Positions 50,937 to 60,490 are shown, numbered from the stretch's first letter. The stretch: DNA of 64,000 bases from Streptomyces marincola (GCF_020410765.1 NZ_CP084541.1:6130001-6194000), one strand, 5' to 3'. Notes: a model not told the origin generated them from the letters alone. Translations and numbers: made by a program.

Positions 50937-51982
50937 CAGGGCCCCGCGGCGCCCGGCCCGCCGCGCCCCCTGGCGCGGCTCGGCCGCACCCGCTTCGGCT
51001 CGCCCTCGGCCTTCGGGTGGTCGGGCGGGTAGGGCAGGTCGCCCAGACCGTGCTCCCGCTCGTCCCGCTCCGCCAGTTCGAGCGCGGCGTCCAGCCGGCA
51101 CAGCCGCTCGCGCATGTCCGCGTGCACGTCCCCGACCTCGGCGAACCGGCGGGGCATCGTGACCAGGTCGAAGTCCTCCGGCCTGGCCTCCGCCAGCTCG
51201 TCCCACCGCAGCGGCGCCGACACCGGGGCCCGCGGCCGGGGCCGCACCGAGTAGGCGCCGGCGATCGTGCGGTCCCGCGCGGTCTGGTTGTAGTCCACGA
51301 AGATCCGCCGCCCCCGCTCCTCCTTCCACCACGAGGTGGTGACCCGGTCCGGCGCGCGGCGTTCCAGCTCCCGGCCGATCGCGATCGCCGCCCGCCGCAC
51401 CTGCGGGAACGTCCACGCGGGCTCGATCGGCACGAACACGTGCACCCCGCGGCCCCCGGACGTCTTCGGCCAGCCGCGCAGGCCGAGCTCGTCGAGCAGC
51501 CCGCGCAGCTCCCCGGCGGCGCGCACCGCGTCCGCGTAGTCGGTGCCGGGCTGCGGGTCGAGGTCGATGCGCAGTTCGTCCGGGTGCTCGGTGTCGTCGC
51601 GGCGCACCGGCCACGGGTGGAACGTCAGGCAGCCCAGGTTCGCCGCCCACACCACGGCGGCCGGTTCGTTCGGGCAGATCTCGTCCGCGTACCGGCCGCT
51701 GGGGAACGCGATCCTGCCGGTCGGAATCCAGTCCGGCAGGTTCTTCGGGGCGCGTTTCTGGAAGAACGACTCGCCCGTCACACCGCGCGGGTAGCGCTCC
51801 ATGGTGGTGGGCCGGTCCCGCAGCGCGCGCACCACGCCCTCGCCGACCGCCATGTAGTAGCGGGCCACGTCCAGCTTGGTGAAACCGCGCTCGGGGAAGT
51901 AGACCCGGTCGGGGTTCGACAGCCGTACCGTGCGGCCCCCGACGTCGAGTTCGAGCACGTTCTTCCCGGCCTTGGCGCCCAT
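50936..51982 (-). CDS. ligD: LigD-type NHEJ polymerase domain protein
   Basis: A 348-residue archaeo-eukaryotic primase-type polymerase that fills gaps and adds ribonucleotides in bacterial end joining. Catalytic D140-x-D142 is in RIDLDPQPG; TSGGRGVHVFVPI and TSWWKEER are family segments. It stands alone, not fused to ligase or nuclease as in LigD. Divergent from a DNA ligase gene 77 bases away. No Ku gene is in the window. Confidence 0.9.
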   Translation of the reverse strand: MGAKAGKNVLELDVGGRTVRLSNPDRVYFPERGFTKLDVARYYMAVGEGVVRALRDRPTTMERYPRGVTGESFFQKRAPKNLPDWIPTGRIAFPSGRYADEICPNEPAAVVWAANLGCLTFHPWPVRRDDTEHPDELRIDLDPQPGTDYADAVRAAGELRGLLDELGLRGWPKTSGGRGVHVFVPIEPAWTFPQVRRAAIAIGRELERRAPDRVTTSWWKEERGRRIFVDYNQTARDRTIAGAYSVRPRPRAPVSAPLRWDELAEARPEDFDLVTMPRRFAEVGDVHADMRERLCRLDAALELAERDEREHGLGDLPYPPDHPKAEGEPKRVRPSRARGRGGPGAAGP

Positions 51983-52059
51983 GGGGCCACCGTAGGACGC
52001 GGCACCCGAACGCGCCCGCCGGCAGGCGCCGGACGGGCCCGGAAGCGGACAATCCGGGC

Positions 52060-53136
52060 ATGGATCTGCCGGTGATGCCGCCCGTGAAACCCATGCTCGC
52101 CAAGGCCGTGGCCCGCATCCCGCCCGGCATGCACTACGAGGCCAAGTGGGACGGCTTCCGCGCCCTGGTCTTCCGGGACGGCGACGAGGTGGAGATCCAC
52201 AGCCGCACCACCAAGCCCCTCACCCGCTACTTCCCCGAACTCGTCGACGGGCTGCGCGCCACGCTCCCGCGCCGCTGCGTCATCGACGGCGAGATCATCG
52301 TCGCCCGGGGCGGGCGGCTCGACTTCGACGCCCTGCTGGAACGCATCCACCCCGCCGCGTCACGGGTGCGCACCCTCGCCGCGGCCACCCCGGCCGGCTT
52401 CGTCGCCTTCGACGCGCTCGCCCTGGGCGAGGACGCGCTGCTCGCCGCGCCGTTCCACGAGCGGCGCGCCGCACTGCTCGCGGCACTGCGCGACGGCCGC
52501 CCGCCGCTGTTCGTCACCCCCGCCACCCGTGACCTCGACGTGGCGAAGGAGTGGTACGACGCCTACGAGGGCGCCGGCCTCGACGGCGTGGTGGCCAAAC
52601 CGCTCGACCTGCCCTACCGGCCGGGCGAACGGGCCATGGTGAAGGTCAAGCACGAACGCACCGCCGACTGCGTGCTCGCCGGGCTGCGCAGGCACGCCTC
52701 GGGCGATGTCGTCGGGTCGCTGCTGCTCGGCCTCCACGACGACGCCGGGCGGCTCCAGCACGTCGGGGTCTGCGCGTCGTTCACCATGCGGCGCAGGCGG
52801 GAGCTGATGGCGGAACTCCGCCCGCTCTTCCTCGACCCCGCGGCCGACCACCCCTGGACGGGCGGGGCGCGCGAGGCGGCGGGCGAGGACGCGCGCGTGC
52901 CCGGCGGGCCGAGCCGCTGGAACGCGGGCAAGGACCAGTCCTGGCAGCCGCTGCGTCCCGAGCGCGTCGTGGAGGTCGCCTACGACCACATGCAGGGCGA
53001 CCGGTTCCGGCACACCGCCAGGTTCCGCCGCTGGCGGCCCGACCGCGAACCGCGCGACTGCACCTACGCCCAGTTGGAGGAGCCGGTCGGCTTCGACCTC
53101 GGCGACGTCCTCACCGACCGCCCGCCGGATCGGTGA
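52060..53136 (+). CDS. ligC: ATP-dependent DNA ligase (LigC/LigD-ligase type)
   Basis: A 358-residue ligase. Adenylated Lys is K29 in EAKWDGFR (KxDG); VIDGEII, FVAFDAL, GLDGVVAKP and MVKVKHER are motifs III to V. An OB-fold C-terminal domain follows (about 220-350). Paired with the divergent polymerase, it should seal double-strand breaks. Its 3-prime end overlaps the HIT gene by 26 bases, tail to tail. Confidence 0.93.
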   Translation: MDLPVMPPVKPMLAKAVARIPPGMHYEAKWDGFRALVFRDGDEVEIHSRTTKPLTRYFPELVDGLRATLPRRCVIDGEIIVARGGRLDFDALLERIHPAASRVRTLAAATPAGFVAFDALALGEDALLAAPFHERRAALLAALRDGRPPLFVTPATRDLDVAKEWYDAYEGAGLDGVVAKPLDLPYRPGERAMVKVKHERTADCVLAGLRRHASGDVVGSLLLGLHDDAGRLQHVGVCASFTMRRRRELMAELRPLFLDPAADHPWTGGAREAAGEDARVPGGPSRWNAGKDQSWQPLRPERVVEVAYDHMQGDRFRHTARFRRWRPDREPRDCTYAQLEEPVGFDLGDVLTDRPPDR

Positions 53137-53551
53137 ACGCCGCCCGCACCCGGTCCGCCACCTCGGCCGCCGCGGCGGCGTCCTCGTACCGGGTCCGCGG
53201 CCAGAAGAACCCCCGCAGCCCGTCCCGGCGGCGGCGCGGCACCACGTGCACGTGGAAGTGCGGCACGGACTGGCTGACCCGGTTGTTCGCCGCGACGAAC
53301 GTCCCCTCGGCCCCCATCCCGCGCTCCACGGCCCCGGCCGCGAGCCGCACCCGCAGGAAGAACGGGCCCACCGCCTCGCCCGGCAGGTCCGTCAGCGTCT
53401 CCACATGCCGCCTGGGCACCACGAGAACGTGGCCGGGGAAGACCGGCCGCACGTCGAGGAACGCCATCACCTCCTCGTCCTCGTACACCCGGTGCGCGTC
53501 CGCCGCACCGTCCACGATCGAACAGAACACACACGTCTCCGGTCCACTCAC
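53111..53551 (-). CDS. HIT-family hydrolase
   Basis: A 146-residue nucleotide hydrolase. CVFCSIV start with zinc-type Cys, the HVETLTDL central helix and the HFHVHVVP histidine triad near 97-104 are clear. Start GTG 53551. Convergent with ligC; it may clear AMP-linked ligation side products, but that is speculation from position only. Confidence 0.9.
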   Translation of the reverse strand: MSGPETCVFCSIVDGAADAHRVYEDEEVMAFLDVRPVFPGHVLVVPRRHVETLTDLPGEAVGPFFLRVRLAAGAVERGMGAEGTFVAANNRVSQSVPHFHVHVVPRRRRDGLRGFFWPRTRYEDAAAAAEVADRVRAAFTDPAGGR

Positions 53552-53747
53552 AGCCGCCAGTCAACAACGTTCCGGCCTGCCGGTCGCCCGGACCGGCCCG
53601 CGGCCGTCAGGTACGGACGTACGGCGACGCGTTCGACGAGATCCGGCGGACTTCATGAGACGAGGCCGGGGAGCGGTCCGCGTCCCGGGCGCAGAGCCCG
53701 GGTCCTGCCGAGGGAAGCCCCGGGCGGACCGTGTGGTTGACCAGGGC

Positions 53748-54836
53748 ATGAATCACGTGGCCGTTCTCGTCATCGGAGCGGGGCAGGCCGGGCTGTCCGC
53801 CGCGCACCACCTCGCCCGCCGCGGTCTGCGCCCCGGCGCCGACTTCGTCGTGCTGGACCGCGCGCCGCGCCCCGGCGGGGCCTGGCAGCACCGCTGGCCC
53901 ACCCTCACCTACGGCCGCCTGCACGGCATGCACGCCCTGCCCGGCATGGAACTGACCGGCGCCGACCCGGAACGCCCGTCCGCCGAGGTGATCGGCGCGT
54001 ACTTCGCGGACTACGAACGGGCCTTCCGGCTGCCGGTGCTCAGGCCGGTCGAGGTGCGCGCGGTGCGCGACGACGGCGGTGGGTTCCTCCTGGCCACCAC
54101 CTCGGCCGGCACGTGGCGGGCCCGCGCCCTGATCAACGCGACCGGCACGTGGGACCGCCCGTTCTGGCCGCGCGTGCCGGGGCAGGAGGCCTTCCGCGGG
54201 TGGCAGCTGCACACGGCCGGATACCCGGGGCCGGACGCGTTCGCGGGCCGCTCGGTGGTCGTCGTCGGCGGCGGCACGTCCGCCGTGCAGCACCTGCTGG
54301 AGATCGCGCCGGTCGCCGCGGCCACCACCTGGGTGACCCGCCGCCCGCCCGTCTTCAGGGAGGGCGGCTTCGGCGAGGTCGAGGGCCGGGCCGCGGTCGC
54401 CATGGTCGAGGAGCGGGTGCGGGACGGCCTGCCGCCGCGCAGCGTCGTGTCCGTCACCGGGCTGCCCATGACCGAGGCGCTGCGCCGGGCGAGGGAGGAG
54501 GGCGTGCTGCGCCGGCAGCCGATGTTCGACCGCGTCGCCCCGGACGGCGTGGTCTGGGACGGAGGACGGACCGTGGCCGCCGACACCATCCTGTGGGCGA
54601 CCGGCTTCAGACCCGCGATCACCCACCTCGCCCCGCTCGGGCTGCGGGAGCCCGGGGGCGGCATCCGGCTTGAGGGCACGCGCGCGGCGCGCGACCCCCG
54701 CGTGCACCTCGTCGGGTACGGGCCCTCCGCGAGCACCATCGGCGCCAACCGCGCGGGGCGCGCCGCCGTCCTGGAGGTGTGCGCGCTGCCGGGCATGCCG
54801 GTTCCCGGCGAACGGCGCCCCGTCTTCACTCCCTGA
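53748..54836 (+). CDS. FAD/NADPH-dependent monooxygenase
   Basis: A 362-residue flavoprotein. FAD loop VIGAGQAGLSAAHHLARRG (about 8-26), NADPH loop VVGGGTSAVQHLLE (about 168-181), and ILWATGFRP near the end place it with YUC/FMO-type or Trk-like oxidoreductases. ATG 53748 was chosen; GTG starts lie just upstream. Substrate unknown. Confidence 0.85.
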   Translation: MNHVAVLVIGAGQAGLSAAHHLARRGLRPGADFVVLDRAPRPGGAWQHRWPTLTYGRLHGMHALPGMELTGADPERPSAEVIGAYFADYERAFRLPVLRPVEVRAVRDDGGGFLLATTSAGTWRARALINATGTWDRPFWPRVPGQEAFRGWQLHTAGYPGPDAFAGRSVVVVGGGTSAVQHLLEIAPVAAATTWVTRRPPVFREGGFGEVEGRAAVAMVEERVRDGLPPRSVVSVTGLPMTEALRRAREEGVLRRQPMFDRVAPDGVVWDGGRTVAADTILWATGFRPAITHLAPLGLREPGGGIRLEGTRAARDPRVHLVGYGPSASTIGANRAGRAAVLEVCALPGMPVPGERRPVFTP

Positions 54837-55129
54837 CGACACTTTGTCGACGAAACGATAGGTGGCGTCTATGATGCGGTGCTGTTATGAACCTCCGCGA
54901 GCTGTGTCACCCGGTCTGCGCGGCCACCCCGCCCGAGCCGGTCGCAGCCAGGGCCGAGCACAGGACCCGGAGGCCAGCGGCAGGTCCCGGCCGCCCGCCG
55001 CGCCGGGCCCCGCGCGCCTTATCCCGCCGCTGAGCCGCCCCGCGGCGCGGCGCGCCCTTCCCCGCCCCCGGACGCGTCCTCATCGCCCCAGGCCACCTCC
55101 CCGCACAGCAGCAACAGGAGACTCACCAC
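54837..55129 (+). other. Gap before the second DUF574 gene
   Basis: 293 bases. A TATGAT at 54870-54875 in a locally AT-rich patch may be a -10 element, but no good -35 sits at the right distance. No protein gene is convincing. Confidence 0.35.
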
Positions 55130-55930
55130 GTGACCGACGAAGCACCCCTGATCGACACGACGGTGCCCCACTCGGCGCGGATCTGGAACTACTGGCTCGG
55201 CGGGCGGGACAACTACGAGGTCGACCGGGTGGCGGGCGAGCGGTACCGCAGTGTCTTCCCCGGCGTCGTGGAGGTGGCACGCGCCTCGCGCGGCTTCCTG
55301 CTCAGAACGGTCCGCCATCTCGCCGGGCCCGTGGGCATCCGCCAGTTCCTCGACATCGGCACCGGACTGCCCGGGGCGGAGAACATCCACGACACGGCCC
55401 AGGACATCGCCCCCGACACGCGCGTCGTCTACGTCGACAACGACCCGCTGGTGATCGCGCACGCCCGCGCGCTCCTCGCCGTCGGCCCGCCGGGCGTCAC
55501 CGACTTCCTGCGCGCCGACCTGCACGACCCCGACGCCATCCTGCGCGGCGCGGCCCGCACCCTCGACCTGTCCCGGCCGGTCGCGCTCGTGCTCAGCGGC
55601 GTGCTCGGCCACGTCGGCACCTACGAGGAGGCCAGGTCCATCGTCGGCCGCCTGCTGGCCGGGCTGCCCGCGGGCAGCCATCTGACCCTCAACGACGGGG
55701 GCGCGGGCGCGGGATGCGGCCGGTTCGAGGCCGCCCAGCGGGCGTACAACGACAGCGGCGCCGCGCCCTATCACCTGCGCACCCGTGAGGAGATCGCGGG
55801 CTTCTTCACCGGCCTCGACCTGATCGATCCCGGCGTCGTCTCCTGCCCCCGCTGGCGCCCGGGGCCGGACGGCGACCCGGCGGCCACGGGTGACCTCGAC
55901 GTGTTCGGCGGCGTGGGCCGCAAGCCCTGA
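55130..55930 (+). CDS. DUF574 SAM-dependent methyltransferase, copy 2
   Basis: A 266-residue paralogue of the copy at 50075. It shares PHSARIWNYWLGGRDNYEVDR (about 13-33), FLDIGTGLPG and VVYVDNDPLVI, and the C-terminal VGRKP versus VARKP. GTG 55130 has AGGAG upstream. Likely arose by duplication; no substrate is known. Confidence 0.9.
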   Translation: MTDEAPLIDTTVPHSARIWNYWLGGRDNYEVDRVAGERYRSVFPGVVEVARASRGFLLRTVRHLAGPVGIRQFLDIGTGLPGAENIHDTAQDIAPDTRVVYVDNDPLVIAHARALLAVGPPGVTDFLRADLHDPDAILRGAARTLDLSRPVALVLSGVLGHVGTYEEARSIVGRLLAGLPAGSHLTLNDGGAGAGCGRFEAAQRAYNDSGAAPYHLRTREEIAGFFTGLDLIDPGVVSCPRWRPGPDGDPAATGDLDVFGGVGRKP

Positions 55931-55999
55931 GCGGTCCCGTTCCGCGCCGGTGCGCTTTCGCTAAGCTCGCACGACTCGAAAGGTGGGTGCCAGCCGCTG

Positions 56000-56509
56000 A
56001 TGGCCTACACGTACGGACGTACCGTCACACACTGCCCGTTCTGCGGGGTCGGCTACGCGGCCGACGCCGCGTGGCCCCGGGACTGCCCGGGGTGCGGGGA
56101 GACCCATTGGGCCAACCCGCTCCCCGTGGCCGTCGCGCTGCTGCCGGTGCTGGAGGGGGAACGTCGCGGTCTCGTGGTCGTCCGCCGCGACATCGAGCCG
56201 TGCCGCGGCGAACTGGCCCTGCCCGGCGGCTACATGGAACTGGGCGAGACCTGGGAGCAGGCCGCCGTCCGCGAGCTGGGGGAGGAGACCGGGCTGACGG
56301 CTTCCCCGGCGGAGGTCACGCTCTTCGACGTGCGGACCGGTGACCACACGCTGAACGTGTTCGCCCTGCTGCCGCCGGTGGCGGCCGGGACCCTGCCGCC
56401 GCCGGCCGCCACCCCGGAGGCCACGGAATGGCTCGTGCTGACGGCGCCCGCGCCGCTCGCCTTCCCCACCCACACCGCCGTGGTCGAGACCTGGTTCGCC
56501 GGTCGCTGA
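56000..56509 (+). CDS. NUDIX hydrolase with zinc ribbon
   Basis: A 169-residue protein. CPFC and CPGC at about 12-32 form a zinc ribbon as in NudC-type enzymes. The NUDIX box runs from LPGGYMELGETWEQAAVREL to GEETGL (about 74-99) with all catalytic Glu residues. It cleaves a nucleoside diphosphate derivative; NADH-type or other substrate not known. Confidence 0.9.
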   Translation: MAYTYGRTVTHCPFCGVGYAADAAWPRDCPGCGETHWANPLPVAVALLPVLEGERRGLVVVRRDIEPCRGELALPGGYMELGETWEQAAVRELGEETGLTASPAEVTLFDVRTGDHTLNVFALLPPVAAGTLPPPAATPEATEWLVLTAPAPLAFPTHTAVVETWFAGR

Positions 56510-56548
56510 CCGGGCCCTCGCCCCGGGCGCCGGGCCGCCCGCGGCCGG

Positions 56549-57658
56549 TCAGCCGACCGCGGCGCGCGGCCCCGCCTCCGCCCGGCTCCGCCCCGGTCTC
56601 GGCACCGACTCGCCCGAGGACCACCTGCCGAGCGAGATCTCGGCGGTGATGCCGGGTCCGAACCCGGCGATCAGGCCGCGGGCGGAATCCCCGGCGCCGC
56701 CGTCGGCGAACAGCCGCTCAAGGGCGTCGAAGACCACGCAGCTGGCGATGTTGCCGCGCTCGGCGAGCGTGGCCCGGCTGTAGCGGTACATCTCCGGGGC
56801 GACGCCGAGGTAGCGGCACAGGTCGTCCAGGATGCGGGGGCCGCCCGCGTGCACGATGTGGAAGTCCAGGCCCGAGACGTCCCACTGGTGTGCTCTCGCC
56901 AGGGTGCGCAGGGCGGGCGCGAGCAGTTCCATGGTGGTGGGGACCCGCTTGTCGAGCTGGAAGTGGAATCCCGTGTTCCTCACCGCGTAGGAGATCCAGT
57001 CCTCGGTGTCCGGGACCAGGTGCGAGCCGTTGCGTTCGAGGCGTACCCCGGTGCCGCCCCTGCCGCGCACCACGGCCGCGGCCACCGCGTCACCGAACAG
57101 GCCGTTGGACAGCAGTGAGCCGACGCCCAGGTCCGTCGGCTGGTAGCACAGGGAGCAGAACTCGCAGGCCACGATCAGCGCGTTGGCCTCGGGGTAGGCC
57201 AGGCAGAAGTCGTGGGCGCGGTTGATCGCGGCCCCGCCGGCTGCGCAGCCCAGCTGCGCGATCGGGAGCTGTCTGGTGTCGTCGTCGAAGCCGAGGGTGT
57301 TGATGAGCCAGGCCGTCAGCGACGGCATCATGAAGCCGGTGCACGACACGTAGACGATCAGGTCGATGTCGCGCGGGCCGAGCCCTGCGTGGTCGAGGGC
57401 CTTGAAGACCACCTGCGGCACGCGTCGTTTGGCCTCGGCCTCGTACACCTGGTTGCGCTTCTCGAAGCCGGGGTGCCGCAGCGTCTCCTCGACGGGCTGC
57501 ACGATGTGCCGGGTGCGGACCCCGGTGTTCTCGATGAGCCGCAGGGCCAGCGCCAGTTGCGGATGGTCGGCGTGCAGCGTGCGCGCCAGCTCCAGGGTCT
57601 GCTCCAGCGTGAGCACGTGCTCGGGCACGGCGATGGCCGGCCTGCACAGAGTTGCCAT
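56549..57658 (-). CDS. rppA: Type III polyketide synthase, THN synthase (RppA)
   Basis: A 369-residue chalcone-synthase-like enzyme; GGAAGGGGAGGGG precedes ATG 57658. The triad C138 (LGCAAGG), H270 (HIVHAGGP) and N303 (ERGNIAS) sits at exactly the numbers I recall for S. coelicolor RppA, and Y224, linked to malonyl starter use in RppA, is also conserved. It should make 1,3,6,8-tetrahydroxynaphthalene from five malonyl-CoA, giving flaviolin. Downstream of a P450 gene. Confidence 0.92.
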   Translation of the reverse strand: MATLCRPAIAVPEHVLTLEQTLELARTLHADHPQLALALRLIENTGVRTRHIVQPVEETLRHPGFEKRNQVYEAEAKRRVPQVVFKALDHAGLGPRDIDLIVYVSCTGFMMPSLTAWLINTLGFDDDTRQLPIAQLGCAAGGAAINRAHDFCLAYPEANALIVACEFCSLCYQPTDLGVGSLLSNGLFGDAVAAAVVRGRGGTGVRLERNGSHLVPDTEDWISYAVRNTGFHFQLDKRVPTTMELLAPALRTLARAHQWDVSGLDFHIVHAGGPRILDDLCRYLGVAPEMYRYSRATLAERGNIASCVVFDALERLFADGGAGDSARGLIAGFGPGITAEISLGRWSSGESVPRPGRSRAEAGPRAAVG

Positions 57659-57732
57659 GATCCCCTCCCCTTCCGCGGGGCCACGTCCGTGACCCGCGCG
57701 GTACCGATGGCTGTGTCAGTGGGCGCATCCGG

Positions 57733-58938
57733 TCACCAGGTGACCGGAAGCTCGTACGGATAGCGCCAGATCGACTCGTCGTTCCAGCGGATGTCGGCGG
57801 CCGGGACGGCGAGCGCGAGTCCCGGGAAGCGGGCGAGCAGACTCCCGATGGCGAGCTGGAGCTCCATCAGGGCCAGGGGCGCGCCGATGCAGTGGTGGGC
57901 GCCCCAGCCGAACGTCATGTGCGGTGCGGGCGGCCGGTCCAGATCGAGGCGGTCCGGATCGGCGAAGCGGGCGGGATCGCGGTTGGCGGCCAGGTAGGAC
58001 ACGTGCACCGTGTCGTTGGCGCGGATGGTGACGTCGCCGATCTGCACGTCCTCGGTCGCGACGCGCGGAATGCCCACGCCCTTGCGGAACGGGATGTACC
58101 GCAGCAGCTCCTCCATGGCCTGCGGCAGCCGTTCCGGCCTGGCCCGCAGCTTCGCGAGCTGCTCCGGGTGCGTCAGCAGGGTGTAGGTGATGTTGCTGAG
58201 CTGGTAGGTGCTGGTGTCGTGGCCCGTCATCAGCAGGACCATGGCCATCACGGTCAACTCGTCGGTGCCGAGCACCTCGTCGCCGTCGCGCGCGGTGGCC
58301 AGCACACTGATGAGGTCGTCGCCCGGCCTGGCCCGCCGCTCGCGCGTGAGGTCCGCGAAGTAGGACCGCAGCTCGGCCTTGGCGCGGACCGCCTCGTCCC
58401 TGGTCGTCACACCGGTGTTCATCATGGCCATCGCCTGCGCGCGCAGCCGGGTCCTGTCCTCACGCGGGATGTCGAGCACCTCGCAGATCGTCGTCAGCGG
58501 CAGCCGCGTCGACAGGTGCTCGACCAGGTCGGCGGGCGGCCCGTGCTCGGCCATGCCGTCGAGCAGCTCGTCCACGATGGCCTGCGTGGCGGGCTTCATC
58601 CGCTCGACCCGCGGCGCGGTGAACGCCTGGGCCACCAGGCGGCGCAGGCGGCTGCTCTCGGGCGGGTCGAGCAGGTTGATCGACTCGTCCTGCACGATCG
58701 GCGCGGGGGTCATGCGGGGGAAGTCCCGGCCGGTCAGCGCGGCGCGGCTGAAGCGGCGGTCGGTCGTGACGGTCCTGACGTCCTCGTAGCGCGTGACGAG
58801 CCACGCCTCGCCCTCGCCGTAGGACATGCGGATGCGGGTGACGGGCCCCTCGCGCATCAGTTGCCGAAGCAACGGGTCGAACTCCAGTCCCTCGGCGAAG
58901 TCGAAGGGGCAGGTCCTGACGGTCTCGGAGTTCTCCAC
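57733..58938 (-). CDS. Cytochrome P450 (CYP158A2-like)
   Basis: A 401-residue P450. GTG 58938 has AGGAG 7 bases upstream; the ORF extends to 58995 without support. Oxygen-binding T238-G-H-D-T242 in the I helix, the RYIPFRKGVGIPR segment and heme loop FGWGAHHC with C350 are present. It probably couples flaviolin units like CYP158A2. It is transcribed before rppA, whereas in S. coelicolor and S. griseus the PKS comes first. Confidence 0.9.
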   Translation of the reverse strand: MENSETVRTCPFDFAEGLEFDPLLRQLMREGPVTRIRMSYGEGEAWLVTRYEDVRTVTTDRRFSRAALTGRDFPRMTPAPIVQDESINLLDPPESSRLRRLVAQAFTAPRVERMKPATQAIVDELLDGMAEHGPPADLVEHLSTRLPLTTICEVLDIPREDRTRLRAQAMAMMNTGVTTRDEAVRAKAELRSYFADLTRERRARPGDDLISVLATARDGDEVLGTDELTVMAMVLLMTGHDTSTYQLSNITYTLLTHPEQLAKLRARPERLPQAMEELLRYIPFRKGVGIPRVATEDVQIGDVTIRANDTVHVSYLAANRDPARFADPDRLDLDRPPAPHMTFGWGAHHCIGAPLALMELQLAIGSLLARFPGLALAVPAADIRWNDESIWRYPYELPVTW

Positions 58939-59106
58939 TCCGGCGCTCCTATCCTCGGGCCGCGTCACGGCGGGCGCGGTCTTGGGGCCGCGCACCTGGA
59001 CTTACGGTGTGTCCCCGTCCGATGCGGAGGTCATGTGCCCGGCCCGTGAAATTAACCCGTTAGAGGATGTTCGGCGTGGCTCGCGGGCCGTGCGGAGACG
59101 CGAGGC

Positions 59107-59137
59107 GCCCCGGTGGGCCGGTCCGGCCCACCGGGGC
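59107..59137 (-). terminator. 31-base perfect hairpin after the ROK gene
   Basis: Fifteen-base arms 59107-59121 (GCCCCGGTGGGCCGG) and 59123-59137 around one T, 58 bases past the ROK stop. It isolates the ROK gene from the P450-rppA operon. Confidence 0.7.
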
Positions 59138-59194
59138 ACCCGGTGGTTTCGTTTGCGATGCGGACGGCGGAACGCGGCCCGTCGGCCGGGGGCT

Positions 59195-60490
59195 TCAGCG
59201 CACGGCCGGCTGCCCGCTCGGCTCCGCGTCCCCGAGGTTGTCCGGCAGCCGCAAGCCCTCGCGCAGCGGCACCAGTTCGGACTGGAGCACCAGGGCGGCG
59301 GCGCCGATGGCCGGCGCCGTGGCCGCGGAGCGGGACAGGCGCACCGGCACGGAGTGGGTGGCCCGCGAGAAGAAGGACCGGTCCAGCTCCTCCTGGACCA
59401 CGGGCAGGTAGATCGACCCGGCGATGGCCAGGCTCGGGCCGGTGAGGACCACTTGTTCGAGGTCCATGATGTTGGCCAGGGTGCGGGCGGCGACCGCGAG
59501 GTAGCGCGCGGAGCGTTCGAGCAGCGTTCTGGCCCGCGGGTCGCCGCGCAGCGCGGCGCGGGTGATGGCGGCGAAGTCCGCGACGCGCCTGGGCCGTTCG
59601 CCGGTGCTGGTCAGACCGGCCGACCTGACCAGCTCGGGGTCGGCCAGGGCCGCGCCGACGACCGCGCCAGGACCGGCCAGTTGCTCGGTGCAGCCGCGTG
59701 CGCCGCACCAGCACTCGGGACCCTCGATGTCGACGCAGATGTGGCCGATCTCGCCGGCGTTGCCGCCCGCGCCGCGGTAGGTGACCCCGTTGATCATCAG
59801 GCCGGCCCCGATGCCCGTGCCCATGTAGAGGGCCGCGAACGTCGCCGTCCCGCCGATGTCGCCCGACCAGTGCTCCCCGAGTGCCGCGGCGGTCGCGTCG
59901 TTCTCCAGGACGACCGGCAGGCCGACGGCCGCGCCGAGTTCGCGGTCGAGCGGGAAGTGCTCCCAGTGCCGCATCGCGGGCGGGGTCAGCGGCATGCCGC
60001 CGGTTTGGTCCAAGGGCCCCGGAGTGACGAATCCGAGGCCCAGTATCCTGCTGCGGTCGATACCGGCTCCGTCGATCAGCGCGTCGACTTCCGTGGCGAT
60101 CCTGGCCACGACGACCGGGGGATCGTCGGTGCCGACACCCGCGCGGGACATCCGGGCGACCACCGAACCACCCAGGTTGGTGAGCACATACGTGAGCCCC
60201 GCGTGGTCCAGATGCACGCCGACAGCGAACCGGGAGGACTGGTTGAGCTGTAGCAGCACCCGGCGCTTGCCGCCGGTGGACTCGGCCCGTCCCGTCTCAA
60301 GCACGAGTCCGTCGTCGATCAGCCGCCGGACCACGGTGGAGATGGTGGCACCGGTGAACCCGGTGGCCTTGACGAGTCCGACCCGGCTGATGGTTCCGGC
60401 CGCACGGATCACGTCCAGGACAGCAGCCCGGCTGCTGGCGTGGGGTGTGGTCCCCGCTGGTCCGCTCACAGAGTCCTCCGCATCGTTCAC
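59195..60490 (-). CDS. ROK-family transcriptional regulator
   Basis: A 431-residue regulator. Winged helix at about 18-64 (SRVGLVKATGFTGATIS), then a ROK domain: DNDATAAA-type NDATAAALGEH, LYMGTGIGAGLMI, zinc site GHICVDIEG...CWCGARGC. It faces a family 5 importer across 298 bases that contain a clear operator, so it most likely represses that importer. Confidence 0.92.
   Translation of the reverse strand: MNDAEDSVSGPAGTTPHASSRAAVLDVIRAAGTISRVGLVKATGFTGATISTVVRRLIDDGLVLETGRAESTGGKRRVLLQLNQSSRFAVGVHLDHAGLTYVLTNLGGSVVARMSRAGVGTDDPPVVVARIATEVDALIDGAGIDRSRILGLGFVTPGPLDQTGGMPLTPPAMRHWEHFPLDRELGAAVGLPVVLENDATAAALGEHWSGDIGGTATFAALYMGTGIGAGLMINGVTYRGAGGNAGEIGHICVDIEGPECWCGARGCTEQLAGPGAVVGAALADPELVRSAGLTSTGERPRRVADFAAITRAALRGDPRARTLLERSARYLAVAARTLANIMDLEQVVLTGPSLAIAGSIYLPVVQEELDRSFFSRATHSVPVRLSRSAATAPAIGAAALVLQSELVPLREGLRLPDNLGDAEPSGQPAVR

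Noticed and set aside
54862..55788. Long plus-strand frame overlapping the second DUF574 gene
   Set aside because: It is out of frame with the clear methyltransferase and reads as Arg/Pro-rich shadow.
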